Source: Deltaproteobacteria bacterium (lineage in GTDB: Bacteria; Myxococcota_A; UBA9160; SMWR01). Taken from it: a DNA stretch of 64,000 nt. Positions 27,272-35,979 of this stretch are shown one piece after another. Position 1 is the stretch's first letter; each line of letters begins with the position of its first letter. A program made the position numbers and the translations under genes. The stretch lies in NCBI GenBank assembly GCA_002729515.1, contig PBYF01000143.1, forward strand, positions 1 to 64,000. The letters are read 5' to 3'. The notes under the pieces are model-generated. The model ran no database searches. It saw only the letters and a list, made by a program, of their open reading frames with translations, and had not been told where the DNA came from.

Positions 27272-28732
27272 ATGCGCAAGGTCCTGTTCCTGAACCCGCC
27301 CTCCTTCAAGGGCTTCGACGGAGGTGCCGGCGCCCGGTACCAAGCTCGGCGCGAGGTGCGATCGTTCTGGTTCCCCACCTGGCTCGCCCACCCTGCCGCG
27401 ATGGTGCCTGGAAGCAGGCTGGTGGATGCGCCACCCGCGGACTTGGGCCTCGACGACATCCTACCGCTGGCGACGGAATTCGAAGTTGCCGTCCTTCACA
27501 CCAGCACTCCCTCTTTCTTCTCCGATGCTCGCACTGCGGAAGCACTCAAGGAGGTCAACCCGAAGCTCGAGATCGGCCTCGTGGGCTCCCACACCGATGT
27601 CTTGCCGGGCGAGTCGCTGGAGAAGGCGAAATCGGTGGACTGGGTGACCCGCGGCGAGTTCGACCATACGGTCGTCGAGCTTGCCGAGGGCCGGCCGTTC
27701 GAGGAGATCGACGGGCTCTCCTGGCGTCACCATGGCGAAGTGGTGCACAACAAGCCGCGGCCCGTGCCCGAGGACCTGGACGCACTGCCCCATGTCGTGG
27801 ACGTATATGCGCGCGATCTCGTGCTCGAAAACTATCAGGTGGGTGAGGCGCTTTTTCCGTACGTCTCGTTCTACACGGGCCGGGGATGTCGCTCCCGCTG
27901 CAGCTTCTGCCTCTGGCCCCAGACCATCGAGGGGCACCGCTTTCGTACCCGAAGCCCAGCTCACGTGGCGGCCGAAGTGCAGAAGGCCCTCGACTACTGG
28001 CCCCAGCTCCGGGAGATCTTTTTTGATGATGACACGCTCACCGACGACATCGCGCACGTGGAAGGCATTGCGCGACGCATCGGCCCGACCCTCGCCGAAC
28101 GAAGGGTGACCTGGAGCTGCAACGCCAAGGGCAACGTGCCCTACGAGACACTCAAGATCTTGAAGGAGAACGGGCTCCGCGTCGTCACGGTTGGTTTCGA
28201 ATCCGGGAACCAGCAGATCCTCAACAACATCCGGAAGGGGATGAAGGTCGCGCGCTACCGACAATTCGCCGAGGATTGCCATGCGCTGGGCATCAAGATG
28301 CACGGTTGCTTCATTGTGGGCCTGCCCGGGGAGACCAAGGAGACAATCGAGGAGACGCTTCAGTTTGCCAAGGATATCGACCCGTACACGATCCAATGTT
28401 CCGTCTCCGCCGCCTATCCAGGCACTCATCTCTACAAGCAGGCCCGGGAGCAGGGCTGGCTCATCGAGGATACGACCGGCAAGCTGGTAATGGACGAAGG
28501 CTTCCAGGTCACCTCGATCTCCTATCCGCACCTCTCCCACGAGGAGATCTTCGAGGCCGCTGCCAGTTTCTACCGGCGCTTCTTCTTTCGCCCGGGCCCC
28601 ATTGCGAGGATCGTGAAGGAGATGCTGACGGATTGGAGCCAGATGAAGCTGCGCCTGAGCGAAGCCCGGGAGTTCTTCAGCTACTTGGCGACGCGGAAGA
28701 ACCAGGCGTCGGGGGGGGCTGAAACTCCGTGA
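27272..28732 (+). CDS. hpnJ: hopanoid radical SAM protein HpnJ
   Basis: B12-binding-type radical SAM enzyme, 486 residues. HpnJ is needed to turn the glucosamine head group of bacteriohopanetetrol into the cyclitol ether, a ring contraction/rearrangement. The N-terminus LNPPSFKGFDGGAGARYQAR and the phrase FWFPTWLAHPA are diagnostic of HpnJ. The radical SAM cysteines are in GRGCRSRCSFC (CxxxCxxC), near residue 210, followed by FFDDDTLTDD and the SAM-binding GFESGNQQIL. It closes the plus-strand hopanoid run; its 3' end overlaps the convergent HpnL-like gene by 56 bases. Confidence 0.93.
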   Translation: MRKVLFLNPPSFKGFDGGAGARYQARREVRSFWFPTWLAHPAAMVPGSRLVDAPPADLGLDDILPLATEFEVAVLHTSTPSFFSDARTAEALKEVNPKLEIGLVGSHTDVLPGESLEKAKSVDWVTRGEFDHTVVELAEGRPFEEIDGLSWRHHGEVVHNKPRPVPEDLDALPHVVDVYARDLVLENYQVGEALFPYVSFYTGRGCRSRCSFCLWPQTIEGHRFRTRSPAHVAAEVQKALDYWPQLREIFFDDDTLTDDIAHVEGIARRIGPTLAERRVTWSCNAKGNVPYETLKILKENGLRVVTVGFESGNQQILNNIRKGMKVARYRQFAEDCHALGIKMHGCFIVGLPGETKETIEETLQFAKDIDPYTIQCSVSAAYPGTHLYKQAREQGWLIEDTTGKLVMDEGFQVTSISYPHLSHEEIFEAAASFYRRFFFRPGPIARIVKEMLTDWSQMKLRLSEAREFFSYLATRKNQASGGAETP

Positions 28733-29717
28733 CGTTTCGAATCGAGTAGGTCCCGCCGATGGCGAGGCCGCACGCGATCCAGAGCAGGTCGCGCGCCCGA
28801 CGAATGGTGGCGAGCGCGAGTCCCGCCTCGGGAGAGCCGGTGAGTGCCGCACAGATCAACACCTGAGCCGCCTCCTGGGTACCGATGTCGCCGGGGACGA
28901 AGAAGAGCGTCGAACGCACCAAGACGACGAACGCTTCGATCACGATCGCGTCGGTGAACCCGATCGGGTAGCCGAGGGCGTTCATCGCGATCCAGGTTGC
29001 CACCGCGTTTCCGGACCACTCGGCCAGGGCACAGGTCACCGCCAAGGCCGCACGCGGGCGTTGCGAGGCGTAGAAGGTGATGAGTTGGTCCTCGACCTCG
29101 TGCACCGAGTCGAGGGCTTCGACGACCCGCTCGGGAAGGCGCTTGCCGAGCGGCCTGCGTTCGAGCCAGGCACGCAGCCGCGAGAAGCCGCGCCGGATTT
29201 GCACGAGGAGAAAGCCCAGGATGGCCAGAGCGAAAATACCGAACCCGGCGCCGGCGGCGGCGCGATAGGCGGGGGGCAGGACGTCGGCGCGAACAATCAG
29301 GATGAGTCCCACCGAGATGACGATCAACTGCGCGATGAGGTCCATCATCCGAGTCAGAACGAGGGAGGCCGCTCCGTCCGTGAACGGTATTCCGTAGTGG
29401 CGCTTGAGCAGGATCGCCTTCACCGGCTCCCCACCGAGGCCTGCGAAAGGCGTGATGGCCTCCAGGGCGGAACCCACCATCAGGACGCGCCAGATCCGCC
29501 AGATCCAGCGCGGCCTGAACGGGACTCCCCGCACGGTCAGCAGCCAGGACACGGCGAACAGCAGGTAACCCACGAAATACGCCGCCAGAATACCCAGGGC
29601 CGCCCATGGCCCGACTTCGCGCAGCCGCATTCCCACTTCCGACAGATTGGTCTGCCAGAGGACTACGGCCAGCAGTACCGTCCCGAGCACCAACATGCCG
29701 AGCACGAATTTTTTCAC
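28677..29717 (-). CDS. HpnL-like/LPG-synthase-TM family membrane protein
   Basis: About 346 residues with seven or eight hydrophobic helices and the family patches ALEAITPFAGLGGEPVKAILL, RMMDLIAQL and FFVPGDIGTQEAAQVL. This is the flippase-like membrane domain shared by lysylphosphatidylglycerol synthases and by HpnL, a membrane protein often found in hopanoid clusters. The GTG at 29717 gives MKKFVLGMLVLG with AGGA nine bases upstream. A TTG at 29759 that overlaps the upstream stop (TTGA) is the alternative. Position next to hpnJ makes an HpnL-like role in hopanoid-lipid handling or transport likely but unproven. Confidence 0.8.
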   Translation of the reverse strand: MKKFVLGMLVLGTVLLAVVLWQTNLSEVGMRLREVGPWAALGILAAYFVGYLLFAVSWLLTVRGVPFRPRWIWRIWRVLMVGSALEAITPFAGLGGEPVKAILLKRHYGIPFTDGAASLVLTRMMDLIAQLIVISVGLILIVRADVLPPAYRAAAGAGFGIFALAILGFLLVQIRRGFSRLRAWLERRPLGKRLPERVVEALDSVHEVEDQLITFYASQRPRAALAVTCALAEWSGNAVATWIAMNALGYPIGFTDAIVIEAFVVLVRSTLFFVPGDIGTQEAAQVLICAALTGSPEAGLALATIRRARDLLWIACGLAIGGTYSIRNVTEFQPPPTPGSSASPSS

Positions 29718-29755
29718 GAAGAATCCTGGCGATCGCTGGACGTGTGGGGGTGCGC

Positions 29756-30241
29756 TCAAGCGGCTCGGGGGGCCTGTTCGCTGGAGCTGGTCGCAGGCCC
29801 GGAGCCTTTCGAGGACGAGCTGAAACCGCGCTCCGGCAGCGAGCGGAGTACCAAGCGGGCGGCTCTCGCCAGCGCCGGGAAGAGAGTCGGAACGATGAGT
29901 CGCCGGTCGAAACTCGGCTCGCCGTGCGCCTCTTCATGAGGGAGATCCCTGGGCGCTAGCATGTGCCGGACGAGCCGCGGGTAGCGTTCTTCCTCGTCGG
30001 CCTGGAGATCGGGCGCATCGCCGATTAGAAGGTCGTTCTCGAGGCCGGCGACGGATCGAATCGGGGGGCCGGCATTGCTCTCGAACTGGAGGGCATGCGT
30101 CCCGAAGGGCAGGCTGCGCAGAAAAGAGGGCTCCTCCTCGCTCAGTTCCGGCCAGGGGAGATCGGCGGGCTCATGGTTCTTATGACCTTCGACAAGGGTT
30201 CGACAGAAGAGCCTCCCGTGCTCTTCGGATCCATTGCGCAT
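29756..30241 (-). CDS. hypothetical protein, possibly truncated ferritin-like
   Basis: 161 residues, not recognised with confidence. The ATG has a strong ribosome site (GGGAGGT) at proper spacing, which argues for a real gene. The segment with FCRTLVEGHKNHEPADLPWP, FESNAG and LQADEEERY resembles the first half of helical ferritin-like proteins, where an EExRH pattern binds metal; here the His is Tyr. The expected second half is missing, and the C-terminus is a Ser/Gly-rich tail. It may be a decayed or diverged copy. It is co-directional with the HpnL-like gene. Confidence 0.55.
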   Translation of the reverse strand: MRNGSEEHGRLFCRTLVEGHKNHEPADLPWPELSEEEPSFLRSLPFGTHALQFESNAGPPIRSVAGLENDLLIGDAPDLQADEEERYPRLVRHMLAPRDLPHEEAHGEPSFDRRLIVPTLFPALARAARLVLRSLPERGFSSSSKGSGPATSSSEQAPRAA

Positions 30242-30384
30242 CGCGCCCCACCTCCCAGCCGATCAAAGTCCCGCTACCGAGGACTCCCGCAGCGCGGGAC
30301 GATGCTAGCCCGTGTCTCCCGAGCAGACCAACGATTCGGAGAGCACCTTGACTCCAGCGGCCGCTTCCTCGACTTTCCGGGCCT

Positions 30385-31482
30385 ATGACGAATCTGGGCG
30401 ATGGCGGGACCGGGACAACCTGCCCCGTCAACTCGCACAACGAGTGGGACCCGCTCGAGGAGGTGATCGTCGGCCGCCTGGAGGGAGCGGTGATTCCGCC
30501 AAACCACCCCGCAGTGACATTCAACGTCCCCCGAAAAGTCGCGCGCTTCTATCGTTTCGTAGGGGGGCACCGCTATCCCCGGCTGCTCACATCGCCGGCC
30601 CAACGCGAACTCGACGAGTTCATTCGCGTGCTCGAGGGCGAGGGGATCACCGTGCGCCGACCGGAATGGCTCGACTTCTCGAAGCGCGTGCGCACGCCGC
30701 ACTGGAGTTCCACCGGTTTTGCCATCGCGTGTCCGCGCGACGGCTTCCTGGTGGTAGGCGACGAAATCATCGAAGCGCCGATGTGCTGGCGCGCGCGCTA
30801 CTTCGAGCCACTCGCCTACCGGAAGCTCTTCCGGAGGTACTTCGAGGAGGGCGCGCGGTGGACGGCCGCACCCCGGCCCATGCTTTCAGACTCGCTCTAC
30901 GATGCGGACTACCGCCCGCCGGACACCGGAGATCCCATCGGGTACGTGATTACCGAGGAAGAGGTCGTATTCGACGCCGCCGACTTCGTCCGCTGCGGCC
31001 GAGACCTTTTCGTCACCCGGAGCAACGTCACCAACGTGCTGGGTATCGAGTGGTTGCGGCGCCACCTGGGCGATGACTACCGAATTCACGAAGTCGAGAG
31101 CCGGTGCCGGCAGCCCATGCACATCGACTCGAGCTTCATGCCCCTGGCCCCCGGAAAGCTCCTGGTGAATCCCGAGTACATCGACGTCAATCGTCTGCCG
31201 CCCGTACTGAAGAACTGGGATGTGCTCATTGCGCCGCAACCCGACAAGGTGCGGAGCGCCGTGGCATCCATGTGCTCGGACTGGATCAGCCTGAACGTGT
31301 TGATGCTCGACGAAAAGCGTGTGATCTGCGAGAAGGCCCATCCGTCGATGCAGCGCGCCCTCAGTGACTGGGGCTTCGAGACGATTCCCGTCTCGTTCCT
31401 GCACTACGCGCCGTTCGGTGGTTCGTTTCACTGCGCGACACTCGATGTGCGCCGCCGCGGTGTGCTCGAGTCGTACTTCTGA
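30385..31482 (+). CDS. arginine-dependent amidinotransferase (AGAT/StrB1 family)
   Basis: 365 residues, alignable over its whole length with glycine amidinotransferase and the amidinotransferases of streptomycin (StrB1) and cyanotoxin pathways. These move the amidino group of arginine to an acceptor amine, leaving ornithine and a guanidino product. The catalytic triad is intact: Asp in FDAADF (197-200), His in MHID (His246), nucleophilic Cys in FHC (Cys350). CPVNSHNEWDPLEEVIVG and VRRRG are also conserved. The acceptor is unknown; glycine, an amino sugar or an aminocyclitol are possible. No clear ribosome site before the ATG. It stands next to the hopanoid genes and ends 6 bases from the convergent ABC permease. 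Confidence 0.9.
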   Translation: MTNLGDGGTGTTCPVNSHNEWDPLEEVIVGRLEGAVIPPNHPAVTFNVPRKVARFYRFVGGHRYPRLLTSPAQRELDEFIRVLEGEGITVRRPEWLDFSKRVRTPHWSSTGFAIACPRDGFLVVGDEIIEAPMCWRARYFEPLAYRKLFRRYFEEGARWTAAPRPMLSDSLYDADYRPPDTGDPIGYVITEEEVVFDAADFVRCGRDLFVTRSNVTNVLGIEWLRRHLGDDYRIHEVESRCRQPMHIDSSFMPLAPGKLLVNPEYIDVNRLPPVLKNWDVLIAPQPDKVRSAVASMCSDWISLNVLMLDEKRVICEKAHPSMQRALSDWGFETIPVSFLHYAPFGGSFHCATLDVRRRGVLESYF

Positions 31483-31488
31483 GCGCTG

Positions 31489-32682
31489 CTACTCGTAGCT
31501 GAGCGACTCCACGATGTTCATGTCGGCGGCCTTTCGAGCGGGGTAGAGGCCAAAGAAGACACCGACCAGCATCGAGACTCCGAAGGCCACGACTACGCTC
31601 ACACCGGAGACGGGAATCGGTACGTCGTTGATGAAGCCAATCCAGATCGGGAGCCCGACGCCGAGCCCGACACCGAATACACCGCCGGCCAGGCTGAGGA
31701 TCGACGCCTCCAGCAGAAATTGGAGCAGGATGTCGCGGCGTCCCGCCCCGAGTGCCAGGCGAATGCCGATATCCCGGGTGCGCTCCGTCACCGTGACGAG
31801 CATGATGTTCATGACCCCGATGCCTGCCACGAGCAGGGATACGCCGGCGATCGCCATCAAGCCCAGGGTGATCGCGTCTGAGACCTGCTTCACCAGCACG
31901 AGATAGGTATCGAGGGATTCGATCGTGTAGCCGTCGATGTTCCGGTACTGAGAGATCAGCACGTCTTTGGTGTCGGCCACCACGGTGGGGACGGTCTCCG
32001 GACTCTCTGCCTGCATGTAGACCACATCGACCGTGCGGGTATTGCCGACGTGCTTGAGGGTCCAGAAGGGCACGATTGCGACCAGGCCCGCTGCCTCGCT
32101 CTTCTCGAGAGCGGCAGCACTTTCGACGCCTTCGCGGTAGACGCCGATGACACGAAAGCGCAGATCGAACAGCCGCAGGTAGGTGTCGTGGAGTTCTCGC
32201 CCGCCGTAGAGGTCGCGATGGAGTTCCTTGGAGATGACACAGACCTTCGCGAAGTTCCGGTCCTCCAGGTCGCTGAAGAAGCGTCCCTGGAGCATGCGGA
32301 GGTTGCGCACCTGGTAGTACGAGGCAGTTGAGCCGAGCACGGCCACCACTCGGGGCTCACCGTCGATGGGTACCGTGGCGGCGTCGTCCAGCACCGGTGC
32401 CAGCGCCGAAACGCCCCGCACCCGCTCCCGGAGCAGGTCCAGGTCCTCGAAACTCAACTCCGTCGGGTTGGGACCAATGCCGGTTCCATAGGCGAAGACG
32501 AGGTTCGAGCCCACGCCCTCGATCAATGACACCACGTAGTCGCGGCCCACCAGGCCGATCGAGACCACCACCACGACGCTGGCGGTGCCGATCCCCATGG
32601 CCAGCATCGTGAGCAGTGAGCGGCCACGCTGGCCCTGAAGGCCCTCCCACGCGAGTCGGAAGAGCAGGTTATGCCACGCCAT
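31489..32682 (-). CDS. MacB-like ABC transporter permease
   Basis: About 397 residues of the FtsX/MacB permease type: one N-terminal transmembrane helix, a large periplasmic domain (about 50-270) and three C-terminal helices with the conserved GVMNIMLVTVTERTRDIGIRLALGA motif. Such permeases work with an ATPase, an HlyD-like adaptor and TolC to move small molecules or lipoproteins out of the periplasm. The ATG giving MAWHNLLF overlaps the ATPase gene by 14 bases. Last gene of the four-gene minus-strand operon. Confidence 0.92.
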   Translation of the reverse strand: MAWHNLLFRLAWEGLQGQRGRSLLTMLAMGIGTASVVVVVSIGLVGRDYVVSLIEGVGSNLVFAYGTGIGPNPTELSFEDLDLLRERVRGVSALAPVLDDAATVPIDGEPRVVAVLGSTASYYQVRNLRMLQGRFFSDLEDRNFAKVCVISKELHRDLYGGRELHDTYLRLFDLRFRVIGVYREGVESAAALEKSEAAGLVAIVPFWTLKHVGNTRTVDVVYMQAESPETVPTVVADTKDVLISQYRNIDGYTIESLDTYLVLVKQVSDAITLGLMAIAGVSLLVAGIGVMNIMLVTVTERTRDIGIRLALGAGRRDILLQFLLEASILSLAGGVFGVGLGVGLPIWIGFINDVPIPVSGVSVVVAFGVSMLVGVFFGLYPARKAADMNIVESLSYE

Positions 32683-33370
32683 CGAGGGTCTGTCCGTCGC
32701 GGAAATGGACCACGCGCTGCGCAGCCGCAGCCACCTCCCGGTCGTGGGTGATGAGCACAATCGTCGCTCCGTTCGCGTGGAGCTGCGCGAAAAGCTCGAG
32801 AATTTCGCGCATGGTCTTGCTGTCGAGTGCACCGGTGGGCTCATCCGCCAGCAGGAGCGGAGGCTCGTTGACGAGAGCACGGGCGATGGCAGCACGCTGG
32901 CGCTGACCGGACGACAATTCGTTGGGTCGGTGGCCGAGCCGGTGACCGAGATCCACCTCTTCTAGCCGCAGGCGCGCCCGCTCTTCGCACTCCGCGGGCG
33001 CGAGCGTCCGGCTGTAGAGCGCCGGGAGAGCGGCGTTCTCGAGGATCGAGAGTTGCGGCAGCAGGTGGAACTGCTGGAAGACGAAGCCGATGGATCGGTT
33101 GCGTAGCAGCGAGAGTTCTTCGCGAGATCGACCCGTCGTCAGCTCTCCGTCCAGGTGGTAGCTGCCCTCGTAATCGGCGTCGAGCAGGCCCACGATGTGG
33201 AGGAGCGTCGATTTTCCCGAGCCGGACGGACCCATCACGGCCGTGAACTCGCCGTGCTGTACCTCCATGTCTACGCCGCGCAGCGCCGGAACAGGCACGC
33301 CATCGCGCCCGTAGGACTTGCTCACCGCCGAGAGTTGGATCAGCGGCTCGCTGTCAGCGAGCGGCGACAT
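32669..33370 (-). CDS. MacB-like ABC transporter ATPase
   Basis: About 233 residues with Walker A GPSGSGKST, Q-loop FVFQQFHLLP, the signature NELSSGQRQRAAIARAL (LSGGQ variant LSSGQ), Walker B LLLADEPTGALD and the switch His in ITHD. LolD/MacB type. The start at 33370 gives MSPLADSEPLIQL and overlaps the adaptor gene; a longer GTG start 14 codons upstream lacks a ribosome site. It powers the adjoining permease. Confidence 0.92.
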   Translation of the reverse strand: MSPLADSEPLIQLSAVSKSYGRDGVPVPALRGVDMEVQHGEFTAVMGPSGSGKSTLLHIVGLLDADYEGSYHLDGELTTGRSREELSLLRNRSIGFVFQQFHLLPQLSILENAALPALYSRTLAPAECEERARLRLEEVDLGHRLGHRPNELSSGQRQRAAIARALVNEPPLLLADEPTGALDSKTMREILELFAQLHANGATIVLITHDREVAAAAQRVVHFRDGQTLDGVA

Positions 33371-34508
33371 CGGGGATCCGAATTTCGAGCCGGACACCGT
33401 CTTCGAGTCCACTCGAATAGCCGACGACGACCCTGGCCTCGGGCTCGACGCCTCCGAGAATTTCTACCGTCGAGATGCCCTGACGGCCGAGTTCGACCGG
33501 TGTGCGGCGGGCGTGGTCGCCGACGACTGTATAGACAAAGGGTGCTCCGTCACCGCGGTGCACGGCCATTGCCGGTACCTGGAGCGCGTCGGCAACATCC
33601 GCCACCAGAATGTCGACATCGACCGTCATGCCGGGAATCAGCCCCTCGCTCGGGGGCTGAACCAGGGCCAGGCTCTCCGAAACCGAACGGTTCTCCTTCA
33701 CCACGACGTAGGGCACGATTTCCGACACAATGGCGGACCACTCGCGGTCGGGCCATGCGTTCGCCGTGATTCGCATCTGCTGGCCGACGCTCACACGGCC
33801 CAGGTCGACCTGGTCGACGTTGGCGCGAATGCGCAGCCGGCTGAGATCGGCGAGCCAGAGGACCGGTGCCCCCACTTCGCTGATTTCGTCCTGTTTGTAA
33901 GACGTTCTGTAGACGGTCCCGTCGAAGGGTGCGAGAACCTTGGTGGCCGCGAGCTGGGCCCGAAGCTCCGCGATCCGCAGGTCGAGGGACGCGACACGCA
34001 GGGGAACCTCGCTCTGCAGATTCTCGAACCGCTCGCGCGCTTCGGCCTGCTGAGCGCGGCTCTCGGCGTAGCGGTGCGGGTTGAGAGCTCCCTCCGCATG
34101 CAGCTCGGCGTCCGTCGCGGCCCGCTTCGACACGCGCGTGTGGGTGCGCTGGGCAGCGCGGAGCGACTCCTCCGCCGCGAGCTTCTCGCTCTCGGCGGAG
34201 GCGAGTTCGGCGGCGACAGGCCCTGGCTCGATCTCGAGGACCACGTCCCCGGTGACCACGCGCGTGCCCGGCTCGGGGATCTCTAGAATGCGACCCGCCA
34301 CGCGCGCATGGACCCGGAGTTCCGCCTCGGGAACTGGTTCCACCGTACCGTTCGTATTGACCTCGACCCGGAGCGGGGCTCGGCGGGCGACCGCGACTTC
34401 GATGGATAGTGCGGGAGTGCGGGCGCAGAGGAGTCCTGCGAACAGGAGCAGCGCCCCCGCCCCCCCGGCCAGCAGCCAGGACCTGCGTACAGATGAGATA
34501 GCCGACAT
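33354..34508 (-). CDS. HlyD/MacA-like periplasmic adaptor
   Basis: 384 residues: an N-terminal signal anchor (about 10-28), a lipoyl-like half (ELRVHARVAGRILEIPEPGTRVVTGDVVLEIE), a coiled-coil hairpin (about 100-180), the second lipoyl half (KVLAPFDGTVY) and a beta-barrel region. Membrane fusion proteins of this type join the inner-membrane ABC transporter to the outer-membrane channel. Six bases after the TolC-like gene. Confidence 0.92.
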   Translation of the reverse strand: MSAISSVRRSWLLAGGAGALLLFAGLLCARTPALSIEVAVARRAPLRVEVNTNGTVEPVPEAELRVHARVAGRILEIPEPGTRVVTGDVVLEIEPGPVAAELASAESEKLAAEESLRAAQRTHTRVSKRAATDAELHAEGALNPHRYAESRAQQAEARERFENLQSEVPLRVASLDLRIAELRAQLAATKVLAPFDGTVYRTSYKQDEISEVGAPVLWLADLSRLRIRANVDQVDLGRVSVGQQMRITANAWPDREWSAIVSEIVPYVVVKENRSVSESLALVQPPSEGLIPGMTVDVDILVADVADALQVPAMAVHRGDGAPFVYTVVGDHARRTPVELGRQGISTVEILGGVEPEARVVVGYSSGLEDGVRLEIRIPDVAAR

Positions 34509-34514
34509 GGGATG

Positions 34515-35933
34515 TCAGGGGGTAGCAGACGCCGTCTCGCTATCCGGCGCCGAGGCCACCGGGGCGAGCACCTGGAAGGCGAGACGGCCGAGTTCGTGCT
34601 GCAGGTTCGCCCACAGCTCGACCTGCTCGTAGTCCGCGTCGACAGCATCGAGGGCCACGCGGGTGCGATCCTCGCGTGCATCGACGGCACCTCGGAGACC
34701 GCCGCGCTCGGCCTGCAGCTTCACGTTGGCCAAGCGCACTTGCTCCTCGGCCGCCTCGATCCGGTCGCGAACGAGTCCGAGCCGCTCGGCCCCGGCCTCG
34801 AGGCGCCGGATCAGTTCCCGCACCCGCGCACGTTTCTCCGCCAGAGTCTGTTGGTAACGGAGCCGGGCGATCTCTGCGTCGCGCTGTGCACCCCGAATGG
34901 CGTGGTTGGTTCGCAGGCCATCGAAGATCGGTACCTCCACGTCGACACCAACCCAGACCTCGTCCTCGTAGGCGTCGTAGCGCTTGGGTCCGTAATGGGA
35001 ATACCCGCTGACGAACTTCATCGTGGGAAGGCGACCGGCCTTGGCTGCCTCGACCGAGGCAATCTCCATGCGGCGCCGCACGTCGAGGATGCGCATTTCG
35101 GGTGACTGGCCCACCTCTTCGATAATGCCGTAGTCGACCGTGCGCAGGTCGACATTTGGCAGGCTGCTGGGGTCGAGGGGAACGCGCAGCGGCTCGTCCT
35201 CGCCAATTGCGAGCCAGAGCTCGGCGCGGGCCGAAGCAATCTCCTGTTCCCAGTTGCGTTCGGCGAACTCCGCGTCGGTCGTGTGCAGGCGCACGAGGTT
35301 GCGGTCGCTCGATACGACGCGCCCCGCATCGAGGAGATGGGTTGCCTGCTCGTCGAGCCACACGGCCTGGTCGTACTGGATGGCCGCGATCTCCGCCTTG
35401 CGCTCGAGTGCCACCAGCCGGGCGTAGCGTTGAATCACGTCGAAGGCGATTTCTTCCCGGTCGCGCGCCTCGGTCAGGCCGGCCACTTCGGCGGCGAGTT
35501 CCTCGCGTTCGATCTCGCGGAACTGCTTGAGGTCGAGAAGGATCTGGCTCACGCAGAGCTGCAGCCAGGCGCGATCTTCCGAGAGCGTGGCCAGGCCGTA
35601 CTTCTTGACCTGGCCCTGCCCGTCGACTGCGCTGATCGTGTCGTTGTAACGGTTGGACCAACCGAGATCGCTCGTAACCCCTACCTGGGGCATCACGGCA
35701 GCGCGAGCCTCCTTGGCGCCGTGGTCCGCGCGGTCGGTTTTCAGCCGAGCGATGCGCGCAGCGGTGCCTTCGGCGAGGGCCTTCGAGATCGCCTCGTCCA
35801 GTGTCAGTGTGTCGTAGGCCTCTTCGGCCTGGGCGATGCCAGGGACCACGAGGAGCGTGCAGACGAGGACACGCAGCACCGCCCATCGAATCCCGATCCT
35901 GGTGTGGGTCGCCCCATAGTGGCGCTCGTGCAT
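34515..35933 (-). CDS. TolC-family outer membrane efflux protein
   Basis: About 472 residues. An N-terminal signal sequence ends near VPGIAQA/EEA, then two long helical repeats alternate with short strands (LTLDEAISKALAEG at the start; coiled-coil-rich LRYQQTLAEKRARVRELIRRLE in the second half), as in TolC. The ATG at 35933 is preferred since it puts the hydrophobic signal core close to the N-terminus; an ATG 15 codons upstream is possible. First gene of the tripartite exporter operon. The cargo is unknown. Confidence 0.87.
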   Translation of the reverse strand: MHERHYGATHTRIGIRWAVLRVLVCTLLVVPGIAQAEEAYDTLTLDEAISKALAEGTAARIARLKTDRADHGAKEARAAVMPQVGVTSDLGWSNRYNDTISAVDGQGQVKKYGLATLSEDRAWLQLCVSQILLDLKQFREIEREELAAEVAGLTEARDREEIAFDVIQRYARLVALERKAEIAAIQYDQAVWLDEQATHLLDAGRVVSSDRNLVRLHTTDAEFAERNWEQEIASARAELWLAIGEDEPLRVPLDPSSLPNVDLRTVDYGIIEEVGQSPEMRILDVRRRMEIASVEAAKAGRLPTMKFVSGYSHYGPKRYDAYEDEVWVGVDVEVPIFDGLRTNHAIRGAQRDAEIARLRYQQTLAEKRARVRELIRRLEAGAERLGLVRDRIEAAEEQVRLANVKLQAERGGLRGAVDAREDRTRVALDAVDADYEQVELWANLQHELGRLAFQVLAPVASAPDSETASATP

Positions 35934-35979
35934 CCGTTCAATCCCCGAGGAGCTGTGCACGCCGGCACAGTGGCACATC

